In this document: positions 1 through 8,688 of the stretch, piece by piece
How positions within the stretch are numbered: the first letter of the stretch is position 1
How the letters are laid out: each line of letters opens with the position of its first letter
NCBI RefSeq assembly: GCF_014489615.1
Contig: NZ_CP060825.1
Coordinates: 1,529,501-1,593,500 of the forward strand
From: Streptomyces genisteinicus
GTDB taxonomy: Bacteria > Actinomycetota > Actinomycetes > Streptomycetales > Streptomycetaceae
Direction of reading: 5' to 3'
Length of the DNA stretch: 64,000 nucleotides
Notes under the pieces: generated by a model
Databases searched by the model: none
The model's input: the letters and a program-made list of their open reading frames with translations, nothing else
Told to the model about the DNA's origin: nothing
Made by a program: the position numbers and the translations under genes

Positions 1-68
1 GTGCCGACGCGATCGCCGGCCTCGTCCGGGACGTCAGGGAAGTTTCCACCGCCAGGAGGGCCGCGTAA
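1..68 (+). CDS. C-terminal tail of an upstream gene, probably cobalto/magnesium-chelatase subunit (partial)
   Basis: The third frame reads 21 residues (ADAIAGLVRDVREVS...) to a TAA at 66-68 that overlaps the ATG of cobO (TAATG). The alternating charged helix and tight coupling fit the end of a real gene. In streptomycetes the gene before cobO is usually the magnesium/cobalt chelatase-like VWA protein, so that is the likely identity. The tail itself carries no diagnostic motif; the name rests on synteny only. Confidence 0.5.
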   Translation, partial: ADAIAGLVRDVREVSTARRAA

Positions 69-676
69 TGCCGCAGGGACAGCCGACCGTCGTACCGGAC
101 GACGGCCTCACCACACGCCAGCGCCGCAACCGCCCCCTGGTGTTCGTGCACACGGGTGTCGGGAAGGGCAAGTCGACGGCCGCCTTCGGGCTCGCCCTGC
201 GCGCCTGGAACCAGGGCTGGCCGGTCGGGGTGTTCCAGTTCGTCAAGTCGGCCAAGTGGAAGGTCGGCGAGGAGAACGCGCTGAAGGTGCTGGGCGCGAG
301 CGGCGAGGGCGGCACGGTCGCCTGGCACAAGATGGGCGAGGGCTGGTCGTGGATCCAGCGGGAGCCCGCGGCCGGCGAGCAGTCCAACGAGGACAAGGCC
401 CGCGAGGGCTGGGAGCAGGTCAAGCGGGACCTCGCGGCCGAGACGCACCGGCTGTACGTGCTGGACGAGTTCGCCTACCCGCTGCACTGGGGGTGGATCG
501 ACACCGACGAGGTGATCGAGGTGCTGCGCTCCCGGCCGGGTACCCAGCACGTGGTGATCACCGGGCGCAACGCGCCGCAGAAGCTGGTCGACTTCGCCGA
601 TCTGGTGACCGACATGTCCAAGGTCAAGCACCCCATGGACGCGGGGCAGAAGGGCCAGCGGGGCATCGAGTGGTAG
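68..676 (+). CDS. cobO: Cob(I)yrinic acid a,c-diamide adenosyltransferase
   Basis: A 202-aa CobA/CobO/BtuR-type corrinoid adenosyltransferase. It moves the 5'-deoxyadenosyl group of ATP to the reduced cobalt of cobyrinic acid a,c-diamide in the cytoplasm, a late step of adenosylcobalamin synthesis. The P-loop GVGKGKST is at residues 30-37, just after the family's VFVHTG strand. The VLDEF (about residue 136) and TGRNAP (about residue 161) elements follow, and the protein ends in the usual basic GQKGQRGIEW-type tail. Length is normal. The start codon overlaps the stop of the preceding gene and cobB overlaps its 3' end by 7 nt, so the three are one operon. Confidence 0.96.
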   Translation: MPQGQPTVVPDDGLTTRQRRNRPLVFVHTGVGKGKSTAAFGLALRAWNQGWPVGVFQFVKSAKWKVGEENALKVLGASGEGGTVAWHKMGEGWSWIQREPAAGEQSNEDKAREGWEQVKRDLAAETHRLYVLDEFAYPLHWGWIDTDEVIEVLRSRPGTQHVVITGRNAPQKLVDFADLVTDMSKVKHPMDAGQKGQRGIEW

Positions 677-2250
677 CACGTCTCGTCATCGCCGCACCGT
701 CCTCGGGGGCGGGCAAGACCACGGTCGCGACCGGCCTGATGGCCGCGTTCGCCGGGCGGGGCCTCGCCGTGTCCCCGCACAAGGTCGGCCCCGACTACAT
801 CGATCCCGGCTACCACGCCCTGGCGACCGGGCGGCCCGGCCGCAACCTCGACGCCTACCAGTGCGGCACCTCGCTGATCGCGCCGCTGTTCGCGCACGGC
901 GCGCGCGGCTGCGAACTGGCCGTCGTGGAGGGCGTCATGGGGCTCTACGACGGGGCCGCCGGGCAGGGCGAGCTGGCGTCGACGGCCCAGGTGGCCAAGC
1001 TGCTGCGGGCGCCGGTGGTGCTGGTGGTGGACGCGTCGTCGCAGTCCCGGTCGGTGGCGGCGCTCGTGCACGGCTTCGCCTCCTGGGACCCGGAGGTGCG
1101 GATCGGCGGGGTGATCCTCAACAAGGTCGCCACCGACCGGCACGAGCATCTGCTGCGGGAGGCGCTGGAGGAGTCCGGCGTACCGGTGATGGGGGTGCTG
1201 CGGCGGGCCGCCGACATGGCCACGCCGTCGCGGCACCTGGGCCTGGTGCCGGTGGCCGAGCGGCACACCGACGCGGTGGACGCGGTGCGGGCGCAGGCCG
1301 AACAGGTGCGCCTCGGCTGCGACCTGGAGGCGCTGCTGGCGCTGGCGCGCTCCGCGCCGCCGCTCACGGACACCCCCTGGGACCCGGCGGCGGCGGCCGG
1401 GGGCGACGCCCTCGCCGACCGGCCCGCGGGCCGGACGCGGACCGGGGCGGACGCGGCGGGGCCGGTGGTGGCCGTCGCCGGCGGGGCGGCGTTCACCTTC
1501 TCCTACGCCGAGCACGTCGAACTGCTCCGGGCGGCGGGGGCACAGGTGGTCCCCTTCGACCCGCTGCGCGACGAACGGCTTCCCGAGGGGACCCGCGGGC
1601 TCGTCATAGGCGGCGGCTTCCCCGAGGTGTACGCGCCCGAACTGTCCGCCAACGAGCCGCTGCGCCGGGCCGTCGCGGCGCTGGCGAGGTCGGGGGCCCC
1701 GGTCGCGGCGGAGTGCGCGGGGCTGCTGTACCTGGCGAAGTCGCTGGACGGGAAGCCGATGTGCGGGGTGCTGGACGCCGAGGCCCGGATGACGGGCCGG
1801 CTGACGCTCGGATACCGGGAGGCCGTCGCGGTCGCCGACAACCCGCTGGCCGCGTCCGGCACGAGGCTGCGCGGGCACGAGTTCCACCGCACCGTGCTGG
1901 AGCCGGGCTCCGGCGCGGTCCCCGCCTGGGGCATGGTGCGTCCGGAGCGCCGGGTCGAGGGCTTCGTGCAGCAGGGCGTGCACGCCAGTTACCTGCACAC
2001 CCACTGGGCGCAGCGGCCCGGCGTCGCGGCGCGCTTCACGGCCGCGTGCGAGCAGGCGGCGGGGGTGGCGGGGGCGTCCGTCCCCGCGCGCCGCCGGGCG
2101 GACGGCGGCGCGGGCGCACGGGACGGGGACGGCACCCGGTCCACGGCGGGGGTGCGGGGCACGGCGGACGGCGGCGCGGGGGTACGGGGCGGCGCGGGCG
2201 CCCGCAGCACGGCGGACGGCGCGGGCCCGGCGGGGCCGGCCGGGGGGTGA
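670..2250 (+). CDS. cobB: Cobyrinate a,c-diamide synthase / hydrogenobyrinic acid a,c-diamide synthase
   Basis: CobB/CbiA amidates carboxylates a and c of the corrin ring using ATP and glutamine. The GTG at 670 is chosen because it places the dethiobiotin-synthetase-like P-loop SSGAGKTT at residues 11-18 and overlaps cobO by 7 nt. The C-terminal half is a triad class I glutaminase: GGGFPEVYA near residue 315, the nucleophile in AAECAGLLYL near residue 348 and a final histidine region YLHTHW. The fold ends near residue 465. The last 50-60 residues are a Gly/Ala/Asp/Arg-rich low-complexity tail with imperfect internal repeats, not part of the family and perhaps dispensable. Confidence 0.94.
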   Translation: MVARLVIAAPSSGAGKTTVATGLMAAFAGRGLAVSPHKVGPDYIDPGYHALATGRPGRNLDAYQCGTSLIAPLFAHGARGCELAVVEGVMGLYDGAAGQGELASTAQVAKLLRAPVVLVVDASSQSRSVAALVHGFASWDPEVRIGGVILNKVATDRHEHLLREALEESGVPVMGVLRRAADMATPSRHLGLVPVAERHTDAVDAVRAQAEQVRLGCDLEALLALARSAPPLTDTPWDPAAAAGGDALADRPAGRTRTGADAAGPVVAVAGGAAFTFSYAEHVELLRAAGAQVVPFDPLRDERLPEGTRGLVIGGGFPEVYAPELSANEPLRRAVAALARSGAPVAAECAGLLYLAKSLDGKPMCGVLDAEARMTGRLTLGYREAVAVADNPLAASGTRLRGHEFHRTVLEPGSGAVPAWGMVRPERRVEGFVQQGVHASYLHTHWAQRPGVAARFTAACEQAAGVAGASVPARRRADGGAGARDGDGTRSTAGVRGTADGGAGVRGGAGARSTADGAGPAGPAGG

Positions 2251-2273
2251 ACCGGGTACGGGCGCGGGGCCGG

Positions 2274-2999
2274 TCACTCGGCGAGACCGACCACCAGCCA
2301 GACGAAGCCCACTCCCCCGACGGTGCACAGCAGAGTGGACCGGGCGGGGTGCCGGTGGTGGGCCTCCGGGAGGATCTCCGCGGCCGCGAGGTACAGCAGC
2401 GCACCGCCGAAGAACCCCAGGTAGCTGCCGAGAAGCTCCTCGGGAAGGGTGAACAGCAGGGTGGAGGCCGCCCCCAGGACGGGGGCGAGGGCGTCGGCGA
2501 ACAGCATCAGCGCGGCCCTGCGGCGGGTGTTCCCGTACAGGCTGGTGATGGTGTACGTGTTGAAGCCGTCGGCGAAGTCGTGGGTGATGACCGCGAGGGC
2601 GACGGTCGCGCCCATGCCGCCGCCCACCTGGAAGGCGACGCCCAGCGCGATGCCGTCCATCAGGCTGTGGGCGACCATGGCGGCGGCCGCCGTCAGCCCC
2701 ACCTGCGGAACCCGCGCCCCGGGCTCGGCGCCGTGTGCGGCGCGGCGCACCGCGAGCAGGCGCTCGACCAGGTGGGCGCCGAGGAATCCGCCGACGAAGA
2801 GCAGCAGCGCCTGCGGCACCCCGAACACCTCGTGTCCGGCGGACTCCAGGGCCTCGGGGAGGAGTTCGAGCCCGACCACCCCGAGCATCAGTCCGCCCGC
2901 GAGGCCGAGCACCAGGTGCCGGCGGTCGGTGACGCGGTGCGCCATCCAGCCGCCGAAGAGCGTCATCAGGAACGCGCCGAGCGCGACGAACACCGCCAT
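2274..2999 (-). CDS. ZIP-family divalent metal transporter
   Basis: A 241-aa integral membrane protein with about eight hydrophobic segments. It carries the two signature motifs of ZIP transporters: HSLMDGIALG in the fourth helix and THDFADGF in the fifth, whose His/Asp residues form the binuclear metal site. ZIP proteins import Zn, Fe, Mn or Co. The position opposite cobalamin genes makes cobalt supply conceivable, but no specificity can be read from sequence. It converges on cobB (23-bp gap) and diverges from the CobE-like gene. I see no Zur-type palindrome in front of it. Confidence 0.88.
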   Translation of the reverse strand: MAVFVALGAFLMTLFGGWMAHRVTDRRHLVLGLAGGLMLGVVGLELLPEALESAGHEVFGVPQALLLFVGGFLGAHLVERLLAVRRAAHGAEPGARVPQVGLTAAAAMVAHSLMDGIALGVAFQVGGGMGATVALAVITHDFADGFNTYTITSLYGNTRRRAALMLFADALAPVLGAASTLLFTLPEELLGSYLGFFGGALLYLAAAEILPEAHHRHPARSTLLCTVGGVGFVWLVVGLAE

Positions 3000-3121
3000 G
3001 GGCCCTTGCTAGCCCATCGGACCGCCCCGGCGCACACCGCTGCCGGGCGCGTTCACCCGGTTGCCCGCGAAGTGGCCCCCGGCGCACGGCGATCGGAGCC
3101 GTTCCGCCGCCGGAGGTCCGG

Positions 3122-3685
3122 ATGACGTCCCCCGCCGGGGCGGGCGGGCCGCGGACAGGTGAGGGCGGGACGGGGAGCGGCGCGGGGGGCGCCGGGACGG
3201 CCGGGACGGAGACCGGCACGGGCGGGAGGTCCGGCGGGGAGGCGGGCGGCCCGCGGGGCGGGATCGTCGTCGGCGTGGGGGCCTCGCGCGGGGTTCCCGC
3301 GGACGAGGTGGTGGACCTGGTGCTCGCGACGCTGCGCGACGCCGGGCTGCGCACGGACGAGGTGACCGGCCTCGCGACGCTCGACCGCAGGGCGTCGGAA
3401 CCGGGGATCGTGGCCGCCGCGGCGCGGCTGGGGGTCCCGGTCACGGCCTACCCGGCCGGCCGGCTGGCGGCGGTGGCGGTGCCCGGCGGCTCGGCCTCGG
3501 TGCTCGCCGCCGTGGGCACACCGTCGGTCGCGGAGGCGGCGGCGCTCGCCGGAGGGGGTGACCTGCTGGTCCCCAAGCGCACCTCCCGCCCGGAGGGAAG
3601 GCCGGCGGGTGTGACATGTGCCATCGCCCGCGAGGGCGGCGGGCGTCCGGGGGCATCTGCCGGGACGGGACGGCAGAAGGGATGA
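3122..3685 (+). CDS. CobE / CbiG C-terminal domain cobalamin biosynthesis protein
   Basis: 187 aa. Residues about 49-170 form a CbiG_C/CobE domain: IVVGVGASRGVP, a DxVxxLVLATL-like helix, LATLDRRASEPGI, VTAYPAGRL and a VAEAAALAGGG...LLVPK end. This domain acts in corrin ring contraction and deacetylation chemistry, although the free-standing CobE role is not fully defined. The first 45 residues are Gly/Thr/Ala-rich filler, so the true start may lie further in. Its stop overlaps an ATG in the cobC frame (ATGA at 3682-3685). Confidence 0.82.
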   Translation: MTSPAGAGGPRTGEGGTGSGAGGAGTAGTETGTGGRSGGEAGGPRGGIVVGVGASRGVPADEVVDLVLATLRDAGLRTDEVTGLATLDRRASEPGIVAAAARLGVPVTAYPAGRLAAVAVPGGSASVLAAVGTPSVAEAAALAGGGDLLVPKRTSRPEGRPAGVTCAIAREGGGRPGASAGTGRQKG

Positions 3686-3728
3686 TGTCGAGGTGCTTCC
3701 CAACCCCCCACGTCCCGAGGAGAGATCC

Positions 3729-3779
3729 GTGTCCCGTTCTCCTGCACCCCTGCGCGGCTGCCATGTACACGCGCGCTGA
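3729..3779 (+). CDS. Candidate 16-codon leader peptide (upstream ORF of cobC)
   Basis: A GTG at 3729 follows a strong ribosome-binding site (GAGGAGAG, 3717-3724). It opens a 16-codon frame, VSRSPAPLRGCHVHAR, that stops at TGA 3777-3779, 14 nt inside cobC. The cobC ATG at 3763 has no ribosome-binding site of its own, so the arrangement looks like termination-reinitiation or leader-peptide control. The Cys-His-Val-His end is suggestive of an amino-acid or metal-sensing leader but that is conjecture. Confidence 0.4.
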   Translation: MSRSPAPLRGCHVHAR

Positions 3780-4860
3780 CCACGACGACCGCGCCGGGGA
3801 GTCCGGCCCGCAGCAGGGCGGTCACGACCTGCGGCACCACGGGGACGCCGAGGTCCGCGACGCGTCGCCCGGACTCGTCGACCTGGCCGTCAACGTCCGC
3901 ACCGGCACCCCGCCCGCGTGGCTGCGCGAGCGCATCGCCGACGCGCTGGGTTCGCTCGCCGCCTACCCCGACGACCGCGCGGCACGGGCCGCCGTCGCCC
4001 GCCGCCACGGCCTGCCCGTGGACCGGGTCCTGCTGACGGCCGGCGCGGCCGAGGCGTTCGTGCTGCTCGCCCGCGCGCTGAAGGTCCGCCGGCCCGTGGT
4101 CGTGCATCCCCAGTTCACCGAGCCGGAGGCCGCGTTGCGGGACGCCGGTCACGAGGTGGGCCGCGTCCTGCTGCGCGAGGAGGACGGGTTCCGGCTCCGC
4201 CCGGACGCCGTGCCCAGGGACGCGGACCTGGTCGTCGTCGGGAACCCGACCAATCCGACGTCGGTCCTGCACCGGGCGGCGGACGTCGCCTCGCTCGCCC
4301 GCCCCGGGCGGTACCTGGTGGTGGACGAGGCGTTCATGGACGCCCTCCCGGGAGAGCCGGAGGCTCTCGCGGGCCGCACGGACGTACCCGGACTCGTCGT
4401 CCTGCGCAGCCTCACCAAGACGTGGGGGCTCGCGGGTCTGCGGATCGGATACGTGCTGGCGGAGCCGGAGACCATCGCCGCGCTGGAGCGCGCACAGCCG
4501 CTGTGGCCGGTGTCCGCACCCGCCCTGGTGGCAGCCGAGGCGTGCATGGCGGCCGACGCGCTGGCCGAGGCGGAGGACGCCGCCGTGCGGACGGCCGCGG
4601 ACCGGGCCCATCTGCTGGCGGGGCTGGCGGAGTTCGACGAGGTGCGGGCCGTCGAGGACGCGGCGGGGCCGTTCGTCCTGATCCGGGTGCGGCGGGCGGC
4701 GCAGGTGCGCGAACGGCTGCGCTCGCTCGGCTTCGCCGTCCGGCGCGGGGACACGTTCCCCGGGCTCGACGGGGAGTGGCTGCGGCTGGCGGTGCGCGAC
4801 AGGACGACGACGAATCGTTTCCTGCTCGCACTCGACCAGGCCCTCACCGCGGTCGGCTGA
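3763..4860 (+). CDS. cobC: Threonine-phosphate decarboxylase-like aminotransferase CobC (Rv2231c type)
   Basis: 365-aa fold-type I PLP enzyme related to histidinol-phosphate aminotransferase and CobD/CobC. It should supply (R)-1-amino-2-propanol phosphate for the cobalamin nucleotide loop. The Schiff-base lysine is K219 in SLTKTWGLAGLRIGY; the upstream GNPTNPTS and VVDEAFMD motifs bind PLP, and a C-terminal Arg in LRLAVRD contacts substrate phosphate/carboxylate. Start options are ATG 3763 (used here; no own ribosome-binding site but overlapped by a translated-looking leader) and ATG 3682 or 3685, coupled to the previous stop, which would add about 27 atypical Cys/Pro-rich residues. Confidence 0.85.
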   Translation: MYTRADHDDRAGESGPQQGGHDLRHHGDAEVRDASPGLVDLAVNVRTGTPPAWLRERIADALGSLAAYPDDRAARAAVARRHGLPVDRVLLTAGAAEAFVLLARALKVRRPVVVHPQFTEPEAALRDAGHEVGRVLLREEDGFRLRPDAVPRDADLVVVGNPTNPTSVLHRAADVASLARPGRYLVVDEAFMDALPGEPEALAGRTDVPGLVVLRSLTKTWGLAGLRIGYVLAEPETIAALERAQPLWPVSAPALVAAEACMAADALAEAEDAAVRTAADRAHLLAGLAEFDEVRAVEDAAGPFVLIRVRRAAQVRERLRSLGFAVRRGDTFPGLDGEWLRLAVRDRTTTNRFLLALDQALTAVG

Positions 4861-4982
4861 GCCGACGAGCGCGGTCCCGGCGTGCCCGTCGCCGGGGCGG
4901 CCCGCGGCGGGCGTGCCGCCCCGGCGGCCGGGCCCCTCCCCCTCGGCGGGGCCCGGCGGCGCGGGGCGGCACGGCCGCCCGG

Positions 4983-5016
4983 GCACGCGCCCGGTGCACG
5001 GGCACCGGGCGCGTGC
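4983..5016. terminator. Bidirectional hairpin terminator between cobC and the LAETG protein gene
   Basis: A perfect 15-bp inverted repeat (GCACGCGCCCGGTGC, tetraloop ACGG, mirrored arm) lies between two converging genes. There is no U-tract, which is normal for Streptomyces terminators. Confidence 0.75.
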
Positions 5017-5022
5017 GGCCCG

Positions 5023-5994
5023 TCAGCCCTCCGCGCGCGAGCGGCGGCGGGTCACGACGATCGCGGCGGCGCCCGCCGCCAGGAACAGCCCGGCGCCGCC
5101 CGCGATGTACCCGGTCGCGGAACTGCCTCCGGTCTCGGCCAGGTTCGCCGCGGGCTCCTCGGCGGACTGTGCGGCGATGTCCCGGCCGGGCTGCTCCGTG
5201 TCCTCGGCCGGGGGCGCGGCCTCGTCCGGCTCGCCGGGCTCGGCGGGCTTGTCGGGGGCGGCCGCCTTCGCGGGCGAGGTGCAGGTGGCCTCGGCGAGGG
5301 TGAGCTCGCCGGTGACCTCGGCGACGTTCAGGTTCAGCGGGTCCACCGAGACCTTGAGCTGCAGGGCCGCCGCCGCGGCCGTGGTGGAGGTGGTGCGCGT
5401 CCTGGACAGTTCGAGGGAGACCGTGCCGACGGCGGGCACCTCGACGACGGTGGGACCGCCCGCCGAGAGGGTCACCTTCTTGCCGAGGACCCTCACGTGT
5501 CCGAGCAGGTTGGACTCGGCCACGGGCTGCTTGCCCGCCTCGCACACCACCTCGGAGGTGACCTGCTCGATCTCGACGAGGGAGAGCAGCGGGAGTCCGG
5601 GGACATGGACCCGCGCCTTGGCGAGATTGCTGGACGCCTCGGCCCGGCCGCCCTCCACCGACGCCTTCGCGGTGGCCACGTCGGCGCGCAGCAGCTGGAC
5701 GGGCCGCCCCTTGTCGACACCGTCCAGGGTGACGCTGAGCGCGGTCCTGTCGGCGCTGCGCGGGGCCCGCACCTCGTTCAGCGTGGCCTTCAGGGGGACG
5801 TGGACCGTCTTGTCGAGCAGGGCCACGTCCAGGCCCGTGCGGAGCACGACCGCCGCCGCCTCGCCCTCTGCGCCGGTGGCGTGCGCGGGCGCGGCGAGGG
5901 CGAGCGGTCCGGCGATCAGCGCGGCGGCGGCCGTCGCCGCCGCGAGCCGGCGCGCGGGCACGCGTGCGGACGGGACGAAGGTGTTGCTGTTCAC
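5023..5994 (-). CDS. SCO1860-family secreted, LAETG-anchored surface protein
   Basis: 323 aa from the GTG at 5994, which starts MNSNTFVPSARVPARR and a signal peptide ending near APAHA (residue 39). The middle (about 45-260) is a predicted beta-rich extracellular region of the SCO1860 type. A Pro/Glu/Asp-rich spacer then leads to the sortase signal LAETG at 285-289, a hydrophobic helix and an RRRSR tail. LAETG is the signal used by class E sortases of actinobacteria, so the product should be covalently linked to peptidoglycan. Function is unknown. An upstream ATG-like extension to 6069 is Pro/Arg-rich and unlikely to be translated. Confidence 0.85.
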   Translation of the reverse strand: MNSNTFVPSARVPARRLAAATAAAALIAGPLALAAPAHATGAEGEAAAVVLRTGLDVALLDKTVHVPLKATLNEVRAPRSADRTALSVTLDGVDKGRPVQLLRADVATAKASVEGGRAEASSNLAKARVHVPGLPLLSLVEIEQVTSEVVCEAGKQPVAESNLLGHVRVLGKKVTLSAGGPTVVEVPAVGTVSLELSRTRTTSTTAAAAALQLKVSVDPLNLNVAEVTGELTLAEATCTSPAKAAAPDKPAEPGEPDEAAPPAEDTEQPGRDIAAQSAEEPAANLAETGGSSATGYIAGGAGLFLAAGAAAIVVTRRRSRAEG

Positions 5995-6375
5995 GGTGGT
6001 GGAACCCCCACGGGAGACACGGTGCCGCGACCGCCCACGGGGACACGTGGGCGGGGGCGGCGAAGACACCCGAATCTTTACGCACGGAGAGTGAACGCAC
6101 AGACACCTGACGTGAGTTCACCCTAAAGTGGGGTTTCCGTGCTCGCATTCGATTCTCGCGGCACGTGCGTTCCCCCTGGTCCCCCCAGCCACCCGTACGG
6201 GGGTCGTGCGCCGTCGTCACCGCGACCGCGCACGAAAGGTGCTTCAACGACCGGTCAGGACCCGTGGTCACGGCCGGTCAACACCACGCCACCGCACCTC
6301 GGTCCCGCCCCGCCGCTCGCCCCGGGGGCGCCCCCATGGCCGCTCCCGGGCGGTGACACCTCCCGTCGCCCCGCA
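5995..6375. other. Intergenic region upstream of the LAETG protein gene
   Basis: 381 bp without a convincing gene. It holds the promoter side of the minus-strand LAETG gene; a short A/T-rich stretch at about 6068-6085 contains TAAAGA on that strand, with no clear -35. The end of the amidohydrolase unit has a 12-bp GC palindrome (GGGGGCGCCCCC, 6324-6335) that may act as a weak terminator. Nothing else recognised. Confidence 0.5.
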
Positions 6376-7461
6376 TCACCCCACGACACGCCCCCGGAGC
6401 ACGATCCGCCGCGGCGCCGCCAGGGCCCGGACGTCCGCCCGCGGGTCCTCGCCGTAGACGACGAGGTCCGCCGGGGCGCCCTCCTCCAGCCCCGGGCGCC
6501 CCAGCCACTCCCGCGCGCCCCAGGTGGTCGCGGAGAGCGCGCGGACGGCCGGGATCCCCGCCGTGACCAGTTCGGCGACCTCGTCGGCCACCAGGCCGTG
6601 CGCCAGGGACCCGCCCGCGTCGGTGCCGACGAAGACCGGCACCCCGGCGTCGTAGGCGTTGCGCACCGTCTCGTAGCGGCGTTCGTGCAGCCGGCGCATG
6701 TGGGCGGACCAGCGCGGGAACTTCTCCTCGCCGCCCGCGGCGAGGTGGGGGAAGGTGGCGATGTTGACCAGGGTGGGCACGATGGCGACGCCCCGCTCCG
6801 CGAAGAGCGGGATCGTGTCGTCCGTGAGTCCGGTGGCGTGCTCGATGCAGTCGATGCCGGCCTCCACCAGGTCGCGCAGCGAGTCCTCGGCGAAGCAGTG
6901 CGCGGTGACCCGCGCGCCGAGCCGGTGGGCCTCGGCGATGGCGTCGCGCACGGCGCCCGCGGGCCAGCACGCGGTCAGGTCCCCCGCCTCCCGGTCGATC
7001 CAGTCGCCGACGAGCTTGACCCAGCCGTCGCCGCGCAGGGCCTCCCTGCCGACGTACGCCACCAGGTCCTCGGGTTCGATCTCATGGGCGTAGTTGCGGA
7101 TGTAGCGGCGGGTGCGGGCGATGTGCCGGCCGGCCCGGATGATCCGGGGCAGATCCTCCCGCTCGTCGATCCAGCGGGTGTCGGAGGGGGAGCCCGCGTC
7201 GCGGATGAGCAGGGTGCCCGCCTCCCGGTCCGTGAGCGCCTGCTTCTCCGCGGTGGCGGCGTCGACCGGACCGTGGCGGTCGAGCCCCACGTGGCAGTGC
7301 GCGTCGACCAGCCCGGGAAGCGCCCACCCCTCGACCGTGACCGCCTCGGCGCGGGGGCGGTCGTACGTGATCCGCCCGTCCACCACCCACAGTTCGTCGC
7401 GCGCCTCGTCGGGCCCGACGAGCACCCGCCCCTTCACGTGCAGCACCGTGTGATCGCTCAT
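6376..7461 (-). CDS. Metal-dependent amidohydrolase (imidazolonepropionase/prolidase-like)
   Basis: 361-aa TIM-barrel amidohydrolase. The metal ligands are visible: HCH at residues 55-57, a carboxylated-lysine candidate K150 in DGWVKLVGDW, H189 (VTAHCFAE), H209 (CIEHATGL) and D282 (VGTDAGG). N- and C-terminal beta-sandwich strands flank the barrel as in Xaa-Pro dipeptidase/imidazolonepropionase relatives. The natural substrate cannot be told from sequence. The ATG lies 7 nt after a TACAGT -10 box, so the mRNA is probably leaderless. It diverges from the aminotransferase gene at 7561. Confidence 0.88.
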   Translation of the reverse strand: MSDHTVLHVKGRVLVGPDEARDELWVVDGRITYDRPRAEAVTVEGWALPGLVDAHCHVGLDRHGPVDAATAEKQALTDREAGTLLIRDAGSPSDTRWIDEREDLPRIIRAGRHIARTRRYIRNYAHEIEPEDLVAYVGREALRGDGWVKLVGDWIDREAGDLTACWPAGAVRDAIAEAHRLGARVTAHCFAEDSLRDLVEAGIDCIEHATGLTDDTIPLFAERGVAIVPTLVNIATFPHLAAGGEEKFPRWSAHMRRLHERRYETVRNAYDAGVPVFVGTDAGGSLAHGLVADEVAELVTAGIPAVRALSATTWGAREWLGRPGLEEGAPADLVVYGEDPRADVRALAAPRRIVLRGRVVG

Positions 7462-7468
7462 GTCAGGC

Positions 7469-7474
7469 ACTGTA
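7469..7474 (-). promoter_or_regulatory. -10 box of a leaderless promoter for the amidohydrolase
   Basis: TACAGT on the minus strand lies 7 nt before the ATG and no ribosome-binding site is present. This is the classic spacing for an actinobacterial leaderless mRNA. The -35 is not obvious. Confidence 0.5.
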
Positions 7475-7560
7475 CGAGGCCCTGGGTACGCTCGGTCGCG
7501 GTACCGGACACCCACCGGAACCACCGGACCGCCCGACGACCGAGAGAGCCGAGCAACGCC

Positions 7561-8658
7561 GTGACGCACCCCCTGCTGGACCTGGCCCCGCTGACCGCAG
7601 CCCGCTTCGCCGCCATCGAGCGCAGGGTGGCGGCGCTCCTGGACACCGGACAGGACGTGGTGATCATGCAGGGGGAGGCGCTGCTCCCGCTGGAGGGCTG
7701 TATCCGCGGCGGTGCGCGCCGCGGCTCCACGGCGCTCAACGTGGTCACCGGCCCGTACGGGCAGACCTTCGGCAACTGGCTGCGCGCCTGCGGGGCGCGG
7801 GTGGTGGACCTGGAGGTCCCGTTCCACAGCGCGGTCACCGCCGGCGCGGTCGCCGAGGCGCTGGCGGCGGCCCCGGAGATCGACTTCGTCTCCCTGGTGC
7901 ACGCGGAGGCCGCCACCGGCAACACCAACCCGGTCGCGGAGATCGGCGAGGCGGTCCGGGCCCACGGCGCCCTGTTCATGCTCGACGCGGTCGCCTCGGT
8001 GGGCGCGGAGCCCCTGCTGCCGGACGCGTGGGGCGTCGACCTGTGCGTCATCGGCGCGCAGAAGGCGATGGGCGGCCCCGCGGGCGTCTCCGCGGTGTCG
8101 GTGAGCGCCCGCGCGTGGGAGCGGATGGCCGCGAACCCCGACGCGCCCCGCGGCTCGTACCTCTCGCTCCTGGACTGGAAGGAGCGCTGGATCGACAGCG
8201 GCCGCAAGGCGCTGCTGCACGCGCCGGCCCAGCTGGAGATGCTGGCGCTGGAGGCGTGCCTGGAGCGCATCGAGTCCGAGGGCCCGGCCGCCGTGATGGC
8301 CCGGCACGCGTCGGCGGCCGCGGCCACCAGGGCCGGGGCGGTCGCGCTCGGGGGCGGTCTGTCCCCGTACGTGCACGAGGCGCGGGACGCGGCGCCGGTG
8401 GCCACCACGCTGCGCGCCCCGGAGGGTGTGGACGCGCGTGACCTCGTGGCGGCCGCCCTGGCGGCCGATCCGGCGCTGCCGCTGATCGCGGGCGGCGGGG
8501 CGCTGGCCAAGGAGATGATCCGGGTGAACCACTACGGCGTGGACGCGACCCGCGGCGCCGTGCAGTCCAGCCTCGCGGCGCTGGGCGGCGCACTGGCGGC
8601 GCAGGGCCGCGAGGTGGACCTGGAGGGCGCTCTGCGGGCGGCCGGCGACGCCTGGTGA
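7561..8658 (+). CDS. Class V PLP-dependent aminotransferase (alanine-glyoxylate/serine-pyruvate type)
   Basis: 365 aa. The GTG at 7561 follows a purine-rich site (GAGAGAG). PLP-enzyme features include TALNVVTGPYGQTFGNWL near residue 60, a VHAEAATGNTNPV loop near 115, LFMLDAVAS (Asp for the pyridine N) near 140 and the Schiff-base lysine K168 in VIGAQKAMGGPAG. The RVNHYG substrate-carboxylate region lies near the C-terminus. Members of this family transaminate small amino or keto acids, or act as lyases; exact reaction not assignable. A perfect palindromic terminator follows 30 nt after the stop. Confidence 0.86.
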   Translation: MTHPLLDLAPLTAARFAAIERRVAALLDTGQDVVIMQGEALLPLEGCIRGGARRGSTALNVVTGPYGQTFGNWLRACGARVVDLEVPFHSAVTAGAVAEALAAAPEIDFVSLVHAEAATGNTNPVAEIGEAVRAHGALFMLDAVASVGAEPLLPDAWGVDLCVIGAQKAMGGPAGVSAVSVSARAWERMAANPDAPRGSYLSLLDWKERWIDSGRKALLHAPAQLEMLALEACLERIESEGPAAVMARHASAAAATRAGAVALGGGLSPYVHEARDAAPVATTLRAPEGVDARDLVAAALAADPALPLIAGGGALAKEMIRVNHYGVDATRGAVQSSLAALGGALAAQGREVDLEGALRAAGDAW

Positions 8659-8688
8659 CCCTCGGGCGCCGGGTCTTCCCGTGACGGG

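Noticed and set aside
3000..3121. Cobalamin riboswitch before the CobE-like gene
   Set aside because: No B12-box-like core and only about 120 bp; none seen elsewhere in the cobalamin block.
475..3444. Very long minus-strand open frame across the cobalamin genes
   Set aside because: Arg/Pro/Gly-rich shadow of cobB and its neighbours; wrong codon bias and no family motifs. Similar long shadows at 10506-13544, 13618-18192 and 58813-61419 were dropped for the same reason.
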